The translations under genes and the position numbers were made by a program. Below are positions 18,145-27,265 of a DNA stretch of 64,000 bases, in pieces; position 1 is the stretch's first letter; each line of letters starts with the position of its first letter. The notes beneath the pieces are model-generated. The model was given only the letters and a program-made list of their open reading frames with translations. It was not told the DNA's origin and ran no database searches. The stretch is taken from positions 1,093,501 to 1,157,500 of the forward strand of contig NZ_BAABWK010000001.1 in the NCBI RefSeq assembly GCF_040362765.1, read 5' to 3'. The stretch comes from Pyruvatibacter sp. HU-CL02332. GTDB lineage: Bacteria; Pseudomonadota; Alphaproteobacteria; CGMCC-115125.

Positions 18145-19494
18145 CTAACAGGGAGCAAACAGCCAAACAGTGCTGCCCTCAATGTCGAGTGAGTTCGCAA
18201 GCTGGCTGGACGTTGCAAGCTTCGGCGTGTCGGTTTGAGTCCAATCAACGGAAACTTCAGCATCGCCAAGACGAACAACCGTGCTCTCACCCACAGGCAC
18301 ACGGAGAGACATCAAAAACGCTCGCAGATGTGCTTCATGTCCTGGCTCGATAAGCCTCAAAAGCTCCTCACCAAAAGTCTGTGCAACAAGACGGTCCGTG
18401 AACGCAACGAAATCCAAGGGCTCATCTTCACGCCAGCGGCGTAAAAGGGGCGTCTCAAAAATCGCTACAGAAACGAGCTTGGCGAGTTGAGTGGCTCCAT
18501 TTTGCTCAAGTGCCCGAACAATCTGCAGTGCTCTTCGACCTCCTTCCATCTCGATGGCCGCCGCCAACGACCTTGACTGTTCGCGCGTGTTCACCGCGCA
18601 GTCACCCCCATGGATACGAACATCCTCGCGCACAAATGACCGAGTGTGTCCGGTATCATTGAGCGGGTGCATGGTTGTCCGAGATAGGTCTATCGGTCCC
18701 ATTGAGTGCCCGAGAATATAGTTCTGCGGATATTTGCTGATCGGGTCCACGCTCAGCATCAGCATGTCGTCGCTATCATCGCCAAAATACACGCGCGCAT
18801 CAGACGGCTCTCCGCCTGCGTACCACAAAAACGTAATCGGGCATTTGTTCGGATCAAACGCCACAAGTTCACGAACAGCATACCGGCTGTGCATCACGTT
18901 TTTGTCGGCAGCCCAATGCATTTCGAACCCCGGCCTCGCATGGGGCGCCCCGGGCATGGCCAACATATGCAAAGGGTGCAAGTGCTGCAGGCCAAGTCTG
19001 CTCGTCTCAGCGCCTGTCAGGGTAATGGCCGTGCCATCATCATAAGCCTCAAGTTCCGATACCAGTGTGTCTGAATTGACCAGCAAAAATGGGCAAGCAA
19101 CCCCATCATATCCATCGGCCAGCTTCTGCGCGAAGAACTCAAGACTACCGTCGGTCCACAACGTATCCGGCGGGATGAAGACCGGACATGCCCCTGCAAG
19201 TTTTGCCTCAGCCGTGGAACGATGAAACCAGTGCACATGCCAGACCACATCAGGCGTCCGGTCGCCAAGAGGGGTGACGAATTCAACCTCGCAGACAGCC
19301 TTCAGCGCCTCAAAGATCGGGCTCTGTGATATCTGATGTTGGCCGGCAAGCGTTGTGAAGATGCGGTAAGTCACACGGCCATATGCACCCATGGCCGGAA
19401 GGTTTCTGGCAGACAGAACATTGCGCAATGTCACGTCCAGGAAGAAGGCCACGTGCCGCTCGCCCCATACATTGGTGACGATATGGAAATGCAT
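18145..19494 (-). CDS. Uncharacterised glycosyltransferase-like protein, paralogue 2
   Basis: A 449-residue paralogue of the protein encoded at 14677-16209. It begins MHFHIVTNVWGERH and keeps the shared blocks: FIPPDTLW, FAQKLADGYDG, LQHLHPLHML, VAFDPNK and FGDDSDD. The order and spacing of these blocks match along about 330 residues. No signal peptide or membrane helix is evident, so it probably acts in the cytoplasm. Glycosyl transfer is only an inference. The C-terminal 130 residues, rich in leucine, are shared poorly with paralogue 1 and may be a separate helical domain. Confidence 0.6.
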   Translation of the reverse strand: MHFHIVTNVWGERHVAFFLDVTLRNVLSARNLPAMGAYGRVTYRIFTTLAGQHQISQSPIFEALKAVCEVEFVTPLGDRTPDVVWHVHWFHRSTAEAKLAGACPVFIPPDTLWTDGSLEFFAQKLADGYDGVACPFLLVNSDTLVSELEAYDDGTAITLTGAETSRLGLQHLHPLHMLAMPGAPHARPGFEMHWAADKNVMHSRYAVRELVAFDPNKCPITFLWYAGGEPSDARVYFGDDSDDMLMLSVDPISKYPQNYILGHSMGPIDLSRTTMHPLNDTGHTRSFVREDVRIHGGDCAVNTREQSRSLAAAIEMEGGRRALQIVRALEQNGATQLAKLVSVAIFETPLLRRWREDEPLDFVAFTDRLVAQTFGEELLRLIEPGHEAHLRAFLMSLRVPVGESTVVRLGDAEVSVDWTQTDTPKLATSSQLANSLDIEGSTVWLFAPC

Positions 19495-19637
19495 CAGGAA
19501 TCCCCTTGCTGACTTGGCCGACCGGTCACATCACCGTATAGATACAGAGCAAACCACATAGATATCGCCCCTTCCCGCACTTAGCTATCCCGCTATGATC
19601 TGCGGCACCAAAAAGTCGCTTCCAGAAATACCGAAAC

Positions 19638-20612
19638 ATGGCCAGAAACACCTCGAACACATTTCCGGCTTTGGACATAGCCTTGGAGGCTGCCGCGCAG
19701 CAGCCTTTGTTGAACGAGCTGGGCGCACCCCAAAAGTCAATTTTGGACGAACGCGAAGGCTCCGATCAAAGCCTGGTATGGCTCCATCTGGGTAGCGCGT
19801 GGCTAAAAATGTCCGTGATTGCTGATCTGGCCGAATTTTACTGCAAATCGACCAGGACACCCCTTGAGTGGCTGGGCTACGGCCAAATTCTGCAAGAGGC
19901 TGGGGGTGCGTCGGGAATACGTGATGAGGCGCGCACATGCTTCAAGGCCGCCTTGGACGCAAACAATCGCCTCGCAGAAGCCCACTTTGGTCTTGGCCGC
20001 ATCGAACAATTGGGCGGCAACGCCGACCAGGCGCTTGAACACTTTCAAACCTGCACCGGTCTTGCGCAGCACGCACATGCGGCGCCAGATGCACATCTCA
20101 AGGCAAATGCATTTTGGGAAGCAGCAACAATTCTGGATGACTCCGGACGCGATACCGAAGCCCTCAGCTGCTATCAAAGCGCAATATCACTCCTGGACAG
20201 CTTTGGGGTCCATCATGTGCAGTATGCCCGCTTCCTGCGCCGCATAGGCCGGCGGGAGGAAGCCGCCGATCACTATCTGGCCTGCGCAAGGTATACCCAC
20301 CGCTATTTTCCAGAGTTCCAGCCACCACGCCTTGGGCCCGCAGCTGCGCCTGCATCTGTCGACGGGCTGGACACCATTTTTACAACGCCTGACGGCGACA
20401 ACGTCTACTTTCATGCTGGTAAGTACACGTTGCTTCCTGCCGGCGAGCAGCCAAACAGCCCAGCAGAACTGGCCAAGCTGTTTGAGCCGGCGACCGCAGA
20501 CCCCGGTGCCGGGCGTCGCGCTCGACTAATCAATTCGGTGACCCGGCTTCTGCGCCCAAAACTCAACCGCCCGTCGCCTCCGCTCGCCAACTCCGTTGCA
20601 GAGCTGGTTTGA
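19638..20612 (+). CDS. TPR-repeat protein
   Basis: A 324-residue protein. Residues about 75-215 contain tandem tetratricopeptide-like units (ARTCFKAALDANNRLAEAHF, then a unit with QALEHFQTC, then EALSCYQSAI, then EEAADHYLACARY). TPR domains bind proteins; no enzymatic motif is seen. The C-terminus holds a short strand-rich part and a basic tail. It is divergent from the gene ending at 19494 (143 bases between starts) and sits 63 bases before a putative methyltransferase, so the two may be an operon. Confidence 0.65.
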   Translation: MARNTSNTFPALDIALEAAAQQPLLNELGAPQKSILDEREGSDQSLVWLHLGSAWLKMSVIADLAEFYCKSTRTPLEWLGYGQILQEAGGASGIRDEARTCFKAALDANNRLAEAHFGLGRIEQLGGNADQALEHFQTCTGLAQHAHAAPDAHLKANAFWEAATILDDSGRDTEALSCYQSAISLLDSFGVHHVQYARFLRRIGRREEAADHYLACARYTHRYFPEFQPPRLGPAAAPASVDGLDTIFTTPDGDNVYFHAGKYTLLPAGEQPNSPAELAKLFEPATADPGAGRRARLINSVTRLLRPKLNRPSPPLANSVAELV

Positions 20613-20675
20613 TGCGATCAGAATGTGTCACAAAGCATCCAAACACAGCACTTGTAGACATTTCACCTAGGGCTT

Positions 20676-22004
20676 TTGATCGGAACCAGGAATTTGCGTG
20701 ATTTTCTAAGAGAGACCAAAAAGGTTTTGCGTCCGCGCACGCGGGTTCAAACTGCATTGAATGCGCTGTCTGCGAGAATGGCCAAGCCCGCATCAAACCA
20801 GACGCGTGTCGCCCCGACAGCGGCTCCAACACCTCCTGCAGCACCTGCCGAACCATTCATCAAGGGAGCCGAGGCGCCAAAAATGGTCGACCTATCAACA
20901 TGGCAAATGCCGCTGTCTCCGAAATTCGAGGCAGACAAGTCCTCGTGGCGCGCCATATCGACGGCCGACTACAATGCCTCGGAGCAAGCCGCCATGCGGC
21001 ATCTCAGCATTCCCAGTCTCATGGCCTTCCAGCCAGCTTCATTCCAGTCTGTCGGTTGGCCAACGCATGTTCGGGATGATGAAGAACTGGCCCGATACGC
21101 GGACCATAACTTCGAAGCTGAAGTGCCCGCGATGTATCATCAGAATGCGGAGTTTTCTCCCGTCGGTTTCGTCAACGCTTTCACCCCCATTGAGGCAGAA
21201 CTGGCAGCAAATCTGCGCGAGACCGTTGCTGACTTTACGGCCCGGAGGTTCGGCCGCGCCGTCAAGCCAATGACAAATCTCATGGTGCAGTTTGGCCCCT
21301 ATCGATGCATGGAAGCACTTTCCAAGTCCTACGGCCGAAAACTGGATGTATTCGAGCCGGGCCCCGGCGCCGGGTTCCTTGGCGCCCTCCTCGCCCAGAA
21401 TGGATATACCTACGCAAGCTATGACGTGACCCAGTCACTCTATCTTTGGCAGAGCCACCTCTTGGACGCAGCAACAGGTGGCGGTTTCACTGAACTCGCC
21501 CATTCGGACAACCTGAACGATGTAGACAGAACCGCTGTCCTGCATTTGCCCTGGTGGATGTTTGCCCTTCAGCTCGGCACCACACCCTTGCGCTACGATC
21601 TTGTCTATTCGAACTCTAACCTTGGAGAAATGACCGCTGTCGCGTTCCGCCAGCTGATTCTCTATAGCAAGCTGCTGCTGCAAGACTCTGAAGTCGGTGC
21701 GTTTACCTTCTTCAGCAGCGGCATGACCCGCTATCAGACGCTTGAAACAATCGATGCAGGACTGCGCGCCGAAGGTTTTGTTCCAGTGATGACCGAGCCG
21801 TTCCACTGCTACCAGCTTCAGGGCCGCGACCCCAAACCAATACTGGACGCCTTTGAAAATGGGATCCCGCACATCGGTGGCACAAGGGCCGATGCGACAC
21901 TGGATGCAAATGAGGTTTTCAGGACTCCAGTCAGCGAAGCTCCCGTGGATATGGAGCTCACCAAGTGGTTCCACGGGTGGAAGGCACCAACCAGCAACGA
22001 CTAG
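20676..22004 (+). CDS. Putative SAM-dependent methyltransferase
   Basis: A 442-residue protein. After a basic, proline-rich N-terminal segment comes an uncharacterised helical region. A SAM-type glycine loop follows at VFEPGPGAGFLGALLA with an aspartate at the end of the next strand (YASYDV). The LVYSNSNLGEM segment stands where motif II is expected. It resembles the putative sugar O-methyltransferases found in polysaccharide loci. Start uncertain: the first methionine lacks a clear ribosome-binding site. Its stop lies 21 bases from the convergent SGNH gene D. Confidence 0.6.
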   Translation: MIGTRNLRDFLRETKKVLRPRTRVQTALNALSARMAKPASNQTRVAPTAAPTPPAAPAEPFIKGAEAPKMVDLSTWQMPLSPKFEADKSSWRAISTADYNASEQAAMRHLSIPSLMAFQPASFQSVGWPTHVRDDEELARYADHNFEAEVPAMYHQNAEFSPVGFVNAFTPIEAELAANLRETVADFTARRFGRAVKPMTNLMVQFGPYRCMEALSKSYGRKLDVFEPGPGAGFLGALLAQNGYTYASYDVTQSLYLWQSHLLDAATGGGFTELAHSDNLNDVDRTAVLHLPWWMFALQLGTTPLRYDLVYSNSNLGEMTAVAFRQLILYSKLLLQDSEVGAFTFFSSGMTRYQTLETIDAGLRAEGFVPVMTEPFHCYQLQGRDPKPILDAFENGIPHIGGTRADATLDANEVFRTPVSEAPVDMELTKWFHGWKAPTSND

Positions 22005-22025
22005 CCCGAAAGCCAATCCCGGGTG

Positions 22026-23318
22026 TCAGTTTGCGGCTTTTTCGCGCGCAATCGCCTCTATGGTCGCTTCAAACACCAGTTCGTTGCCGGCTTGGGTGTA
22101 GTGACAGCAGTCATCGACATACATCTCACGCAGGTCTTGACCATCGAATACGCGTGTCATGTCAACGAAACTCACGCCCTGCTCACGTAAGGCTGCCCCG
22201 GCTGTGCGAAATGCGGGATAGACCGTGTTGATGGGCTCAATCACCCAATCATATGGATGGTCTGGTGCAATAGGATCATAGTCCGTCGTGGCACGATCCC
22301 ACTGGTTGGGCTGCAGAATGTGCAGGTAGATTGCCCCATGCGCTTCAGCCAGAAGCGCCATGCTGCGGCTGGCCTGAGCCCAGCTATCGACGGTGACGTC
22401 CCAAACATCACTCCCATCCGGGATCGGGGATTTGATTGATGTTGGGAAATACCCGGAGCTTTTGAGCTCGGCCGGCGCCTTTGCCGCATTGCGGCCAGCC
22501 CGCCAGCGGTGCCAGCCGACCAGCCCCTTGCGGTAGAGTTTCAGCGATGCCAGCCGCGTATGGTGAGCATCATATGACGCCTGCTGGGCCGCGAATGAGT
22601 GATAGTTGGATAACTGGTTCCACATGCTGGCCGGGGCACCTTGCTGATCCAGATGTCGCCCCCAGGCACCCCACAGAGAGTCTGCAGGATAGGTTGGTTC
22701 AACGCCGCTATCCCAGTTCTTGAACGTTGTGACCGCTTCGTTGAAGCCATCAATGTTGATGACGATGTCGAAGTGCTGGCCGATGTTCAAAAAATACGCA
22801 AGCGTCATCAGCTGCTGCGGCTGCTTGAATCCAGGCAGCGCAAAGTTCAGAACACGAACTGTCTTGTTATCCCAGTCCCCGACTGTTCCTAACCTGGCAA
22901 GCGTACCGGATATCTGGCTGGAAAGCGCATAGCCACTGCCCACTGACCCACCGAAGACTCCCACCACGATTTCGTCTTCTTGAGGTGTATACGGATAGTC
23001 GCAACAGGCACTTCCGTCTTCGCGGACCAGATTGTGGATGCCGCGATTGTTTGCTCGCCATTGGGTGTCATCGATATATGCTCCTTCGCGGGTTGGGCGC
23101 AGCACATACCCCGCATACGGATGGAACACTGCATCAGCAACCTGGAGACCCGGGATGGTGATCGTTCCGTCCGCCTCATCCGGACCAAAATATGGAAGCC
23201 GCCCTTCATCAACGAGAAAGAACAAAGCGGCCATAACCTCAAAAATGACGACAAGCACTGCCGCTACAGCCAAATAGGGGGCAACAGTTTGAGCATTCGG
23301 CAAATTCAAATTCCGCAC
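22026..23318 (-). CDS. Membrane-anchored SGNH-like protein D (GGS type)
   Basis: A 430-residue protein with one N-terminal membrane helix (residues about 12-36, with a FEVMAALFF end). Block I is VFGGSVGSG (GGS in place of GDS, serine kept), block II is FALPGF, block III is IDGFNEAV and block V is VDDCCHYTQAG, so Ser, Gly, Asn and a DxxH pair are all present. It groups with proteins E, F and G of this locus. A periplasmic glycan esterase or acyltransferase role is likely by family and context. It is the only SGNH gene here on the minus strand. Confidence 0.72.
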   Translation of the reverse strand: MRNLNLPNAQTVAPYLAVAAVLVVIFEVMAALFFLVDEGRLPYFGPDEADGTITIPGLQVADAVFHPYAGYVLRPTREGAYIDDTQWRANNRGIHNLVREDGSACCDYPYTPQEDEIVVGVFGGSVGSGYALSSQISGTLARLGTVGDWDNKTVRVLNFALPGFKQPQQLMTLAYFLNIGQHFDIVINIDGFNEAVTTFKNWDSGVEPTYPADSLWGAWGRHLDQQGAPASMWNQLSNYHSFAAQQASYDAHHTRLASLKLYRKGLVGWHRWRAGRNAAKAPAELKSSGYFPTSIKSPIPDGSDVWDVTVDSWAQASRSMALLAEAHGAIYLHILQPNQWDRATTDYDPIAPDHPYDWVIEPINTVYPAFRTAGAALREQGVSFVDMTRVFDGQDLREMYVDDCCHYTQAGNELVFEATIEAIAREKAAN

Positions 23319-23452
23319 GTTTCCAGCCTAGTCAAAATATGTGATAACCCGCACCCATCGCGGGGGCGGCCAGTAACCTTGCGATGCAGATGACCTTTGC
23401 CGCGTAAGACTGTCAACCAGCAAGGCCATCAAAGCCAGGGAGCCTATGCTTT

Positions 23453-24769
23453 ATGAGCAACTTTTGGGATGACGAAAGGGTGCGACGCGCCAGGCGGCTT
23501 GTCCGGGAAAAGGCGCTGCCTGAACTTGGCAGCATCTTCACGATCACATGCATTAGCCTTGTCGGCGGGCTTATTTTCCTGCTCTTCGCGAATTGGGCAG
23601 CATCCGGCTATCTGCGTGCCAACCCAGACATACTTCTATCCAGAGCAGAGCGGATCAACGAAAACACGCGCTCGGTTCGAGAGAAAATGATCCCGCCGGA
23701 CAAAATTGCAGAGTGGTATGATTTCACATCCCCAGACGAACTGCAGCCCATGTGGGACGAGTACTACCAGGCGGGGGCCGTTTTTGAGAGCTATGTCCAC
23801 TATCGCTCAAGGACACTGATCGGTGACTACTATGGAATGCGGGAAGAAGGCTTCCGCAATGTCCGCGATCAAGGCCCATGGCCGCTGGAAGCGTCAAACT
23901 ACAACGTCTTCTTCTTTGGCGGATCAACTTCCTTCGGCGTGGGGCCCTATTGGGGCACGGTCGCATCTTACCTGCAGGAGGAGCTGAACTCGGCCGGCCA
24001 GTTTGAACGTCCAGTGAAGGTCTACAATTTTGGTCGGTCCGGCTACCACTCCAATCAGGAGCAAATTCTGTTTCATCGGCTCATGAGTGATGGGCATATG
24101 CCGGATGCCGTCGTCTTCCTGGACGGCCTCAATGATTTCTGCTTCCTAGATGGTCAGCCGTCCAGCTGGCAGATGCTCGCGCGCCACTTTGACAGTGTAA
24201 ACGAGCAGGCACGCGCGCGAAGCAGCGGCGAAGACGTGGACACCAACTGGTCCGACCTCGGCGCATTCATAAGCGGCATGCCTCTCACACGCCTCATCGG
24301 TGCCTGGAACGCTCGCTCAAATGAAGAAGCCATTCCGACTTATACTGGCCCCCAAGGCGCTATTGATGAGCCTTCGCCACCGGCTGAAAAACTCAACAAG
24401 GTCATAGACCGCTACCTTGGCAATATCAGCCAGGTGGAAGCGGTTGCTAAGGCAAATGGCATTGCCTCTTTTTTCGTTTGGCAGCCCATCCCCACCTACA
24501 AGTATTCCGCCGAGCACCACCTTTTCTACCCGGACCGGCTGGGTTGCCACACCGGCTCCAAGTTCGGTTACCCGATCATGGCAAAACGGGTCGAACAGGG
24601 TTTGAACACAGAGTCGTTCATCTGGGCGGCCGATATGCAGAAAGATCTGCGGGAAAATGTGTATATCGACGCGTTCCACTACACAGCGCCCTTCTCACGC
24701 GACATTGCGAAATTGATCGCGGGCAACATGACCCCGTTCGGCACCACCACCGGAAAGACGTCGGAGTAA
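23453..24769 (+). CDS. Membrane-anchored SGNH-like protein E (GGS type)
   Basis: A 438-residue protein. The membrane helix (residues about 25-48, SIFTITCISLVGGLIFLLF) lacks the glutamate seen in the other six. Catalytic blocks: FFGGSTSFG, NFGRSGYH, LDGLNDFC and IDAFHYTAP. All four SGNH residues are present. It is divergent from protein D (134 bases between starts) and only 6 bases upstream of protein F, so E and F are cotranscribed. Confidence 0.75.
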   Translation: MSNFWDDERVRRARRLVREKALPELGSIFTITCISLVGGLIFLLFANWAASGYLRANPDILLSRAERINENTRSVREKMIPPDKIAEWYDFTSPDELQPMWDEYYQAGAVFESYVHYRSRTLIGDYYGMREEGFRNVRDQGPWPLEASNYNVFFFGGSTSFGVGPYWGTVASYLQEELNSAGQFERPVKVYNFGRSGYHSNQEQILFHRLMSDGHMPDAVVFLDGLNDFCFLDGQPSSWQMLARHFDSVNEQARARSSGEDVDTNWSDLGAFISGMPLTRLIGAWNARSNEEAIPTYTGPQGAIDEPSPPAEKLNKVIDRYLGNISQVEAVAKANGIASFFVWQPIPTYKYSAEHHLFYPDRLGCHTGSKFGYPIMAKRVEQGLNTESFIWAADMQKDLRENVYIDAFHYTAPFSRDIAKLIAGNMTPFGTTTGKTSE

Positions 24770-24775
24770 AAACTT

Positions 24776-25924
24776 ATGAGCGCCGATCAGTTGGATAAAC
24801 GGCAGATTGCGGTTGCAACCATCGCTGTCACAAGCGTTATTGCGGTCTGTTTCGTCGTTCTGGAGTTGCTGGTTCGCACGTTCATCTTTGACCCCGGCCT
24901 CTCCTACATCCGCACCCCTGGCTGGTCGATGCTTGTAAAGACCAACGGTCAGCTGCCGCATGTTGAAGGTGACCACCGCATCATCATCAACAGCCAAGGC
25001 TTTCGTGGTGACTTACCGCCTTCAGATGCCGCGCCACATATTGCAGTGATTGGAGGCAGCACGGTCGAGGATTGGGTGCTCAGTGAAGATGAAACCTGGT
25101 CAAAGCAATTGCAGGAAGATCTGCGGAAATGCGCACCAACGGCCTGGGCTTCCAACCTTGGCAAGTCAGGCACCAATGCACGGCATCACCTGATCCAGCT
25201 TCCCGAAACCGAAGCCTACATGCAGCACAACGACTACATCGTCGTTCTAATGGGGCTGAACGACTTTTTGTTCGACTTTCGGATACATCACCCATTCGAA
25301 CTGCCGGAAAACTGGTGGATAGATCAGGCGCTGATGTCTCAGGGTGGTAGTGAAGGTTCATTAGCGTCGGTCGCACTCGCCAAAAGGCTGATCAGCGGTA
25401 TCTTCGCGCCATCCAGTGGGGAACAGGTATCAGATTTCGGTGCCTATATGGAGTATCTGTGGGAGGCCTACCGGAACGTGAATGACGATCAATGGGTGGA
25501 CACTTTGCCAGACGCCTCAGAGCACCTTGCGACTTACCGGCAAACAATCCGAAGCCTTAAGCAGTATGCTGATGAAAACGGCACCAAGATTGTTTTCGTC
25601 ACGCAACCCTACGCCTGGTCCGACGACATGGACGAGACAGTCCGAAGACAGATTTACGCGGGCTTCATAGGTTCGGACATTACAAGCCCGGATACGAAGT
25701 GGTACACGCCTGACGCTCTGAGGCGCGGCCTCGATGCGTACAATGAAACGCTGCTAGATGAGTGTGAATCAGGCAACTTGATGTGCGTTGACGCAGCCCA
25801 AACCATGACGGGGCGTGCGGAGTTTTACTATGACGACTTCCACTTTTCTGAGCGAGGAGCAGACCACATCGCACAACGGGTGTCCGAGTTGCTGACACAG
25901 GATATCAAGAACGAATGCCGCTAG
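24776..25924 (+). CDS. Membrane-anchored SGNH-like protein F (GGS type)
   Basis: A 382-residue protein with a membrane helix (residues about 10-37, ending VVLELLVRT). Blocks: VIGGSTVED (I), NLGKSGTN (II), LMGLNDFLF (III) and YDDFHFSERGA (V). It starts 6 bases after gene E and its stop overlaps the convergent FkbM gene by four bases. It is the shortest of the GGS group. Same inferred role: modification of exported glycan or lipid-linked intermediate at the membrane surface. Confidence 0.75.
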   Translation: MSADQLDKRQIAVATIAVTSVIAVCFVVLELLVRTFIFDPGLSYIRTPGWSMLVKTNGQLPHVEGDHRIIINSQGFRGDLPPSDAAPHIAVIGGSTVEDWVLSEDETWSKQLQEDLRKCAPTAWASNLGKSGTNARHHLIQLPETEAYMQHNDYIVVLMGLNDFLFDFRIHHPFELPENWWIDQALMSQGGSEGSLASVALAKRLISGIFAPSSGEQVSDFGAYMEYLWEAYRNVNDDQWVDTLPDASEHLATYRQTIRSLKQYADENGTKIVFVTQPYAWSDDMDETVRRQIYAGFIGSDITSPDTKWYTPDALRRGLDAYNETLLDECESGNLMCVDAAQTMTGRAEFYYDDFHFSERGADHIAQRVSELLTQDIKNECR

Positions 25925-27117
25925 TTGAGCAGCGACATGTAGAGATGCCGGCCATTCGCTGACAGTTCAGCAATATCAGCAGCCTCTTTGTCACTTCCTT
26001 TGCCCTGCAAATGCTTTTCAAGCCAACCCAGCAACTCAAAGGCATACTCGACCTGGCCGAACACCTCGGCAAACGAAACAAGCTTCAGCACCTTTTCCAA
26101 GGTGAAAGCCGACATGTCTTCACCCTTCTGTTCGCATCGAATGGGGTCGCGGAAGTAAACGCCATGTGCCTCTATCAATTGGCCCCAAAGCGGATATAGA
26201 CCCGGCAAATGCGATGCTGTCACATCTGAAGCGCTTCGTCCCATGTAGTGCAGGCCAATCATGTCAAAAAACTCAAAGCCTGCGGCTCGAAGATAGCTAT
26301 CAATGTCGCTGAAGAAGGGGCGGTCTTTGTAAGACTCCACAAAGGAAATTTCTGCCATGATCCCAATCACGTTGGGCAGAAGTGTTTCGCCACCTCGAAG
26401 GATCTCTAGTTCAGCACCCTGAACATTGACCTTCATGAAATCAATGTCCGCGCCTCCACGCTTTTCAGCCCAATCGTCAAGCGTTGTCGTCTGCCACTGC
26501 TCAGTGCCGGTTGGATAAAAGATATCGGTCGACATGAAAGCGTCCTGCTGGTTCTGGAATTTCCAGCGGTCAGTCAAATCCGTATTCTGGGGAAAACAGG
26601 ATCCGCCGCCCGGACTCTTGTTTTCATAGAATGTCACTTCCGTCTGTGTGCCCCACAAGGCTCCGGGGAAATACTGATAATCCAACCCGCGGTCAGCCGC
26701 TTCCTTATTGAGGTTTTCCACTTCTGCGGCATCAGGCTCAAACCCAAAGAGGCGAACCCGACTTGGGTCAAAAACCTGCCATCGGGGGTCCGACAAAGCC
26801 TCGCGAGCACCCCCGTCAAGAATAGTGAAACGCTCATCAACACCAAGTTTTCTGGAAATAATATCGGTCAGAATAAAGCCCTGACGGGTGGTGTAGCGGG
26901 TCCGCATCGCAGTGTGCTCATCTGAGAGCACGGGCGGAACAGCACCCTCATCGCCGGCTCCGTCAATAGACGCACCTGACTGTGGGCGCGCGGGAGAACG
27001 CAGAAACAAGCCCTTCACGAAATCACCAAGATTGGAATCTGGATCCGCCACTGATGCGCGATAGGCGCGCCTGGCACTACCCAACTTTGATCGTAAGCGG
27101 AATACAGCGTTTTTCAT
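25921..27117 (-). CDS. FkbM family methyltransferase
   Basis: A 398-residue protein. The FkbM signature is clear: ILDGGAREAL as the SAM loop region, FGFEPDAAE with the acidic strand end, and DFMKVNVQGAELEILRGG near the centre. FkbM proteins are SAM-dependent O-methyltransferases common in glycan and natural-product clusters. About 90 N-terminal residues precede the core, basic and of unknown use. The gene is divergent from SGNH gene G (148 bases between starts). Confidence 0.85.
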   Translation of the reverse strand: MKNAVFRLRSKLGSARRAYRASVADPDSNLGDFVKGLFLRSPARPQSGASIDGAGDEGAVPPVLSDEHTAMRTRYTTRQGFILTDIISRKLGVDERFTILDGGAREALSDPRWQVFDPSRVRLFGFEPDAAEVENLNKEAADRGLDYQYFPGALWGTQTEVTFYENKSPGGGSCFPQNTDLTDRWKFQNQQDAFMSTDIFYPTGTEQWQTTTLDDWAEKRGGADIDFMKVNVQGAELEILRGGETLLPNVIGIMAEISFVESYKDRPFFSDIDSYLRAAGFEFFDMIGLHYMGRSASDVTASHLPGLYPLWGQLIEAHGVYFRDPIRCEQKGEDMSAFTLEKVLKLVSFAEVFGQVEYAFELLGWLEKHLQGKGSDKEAADIAELSANGRHLYMSLLN

Positions 27118-27265
27118 GTTAGATCCTTAGGCCCCAGACAACCGATGAGCCGACTCAACACCAAGTTACGTAGGCTGCGTATATCCGGAATGGTGTTATC
27201 GCCAAGGGTTTGACACTATTCCGTCCGCCATCCAAATGAAACCAACCTGAAACAAGCGACACCTC

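Noticed and set aside
27210-27215. TTGACA as a -35 element before SGNH gene G
   Set aside because: No acceptable -10 hexamer at 16-18 bases; CAAATG is too poor to call a promoter.
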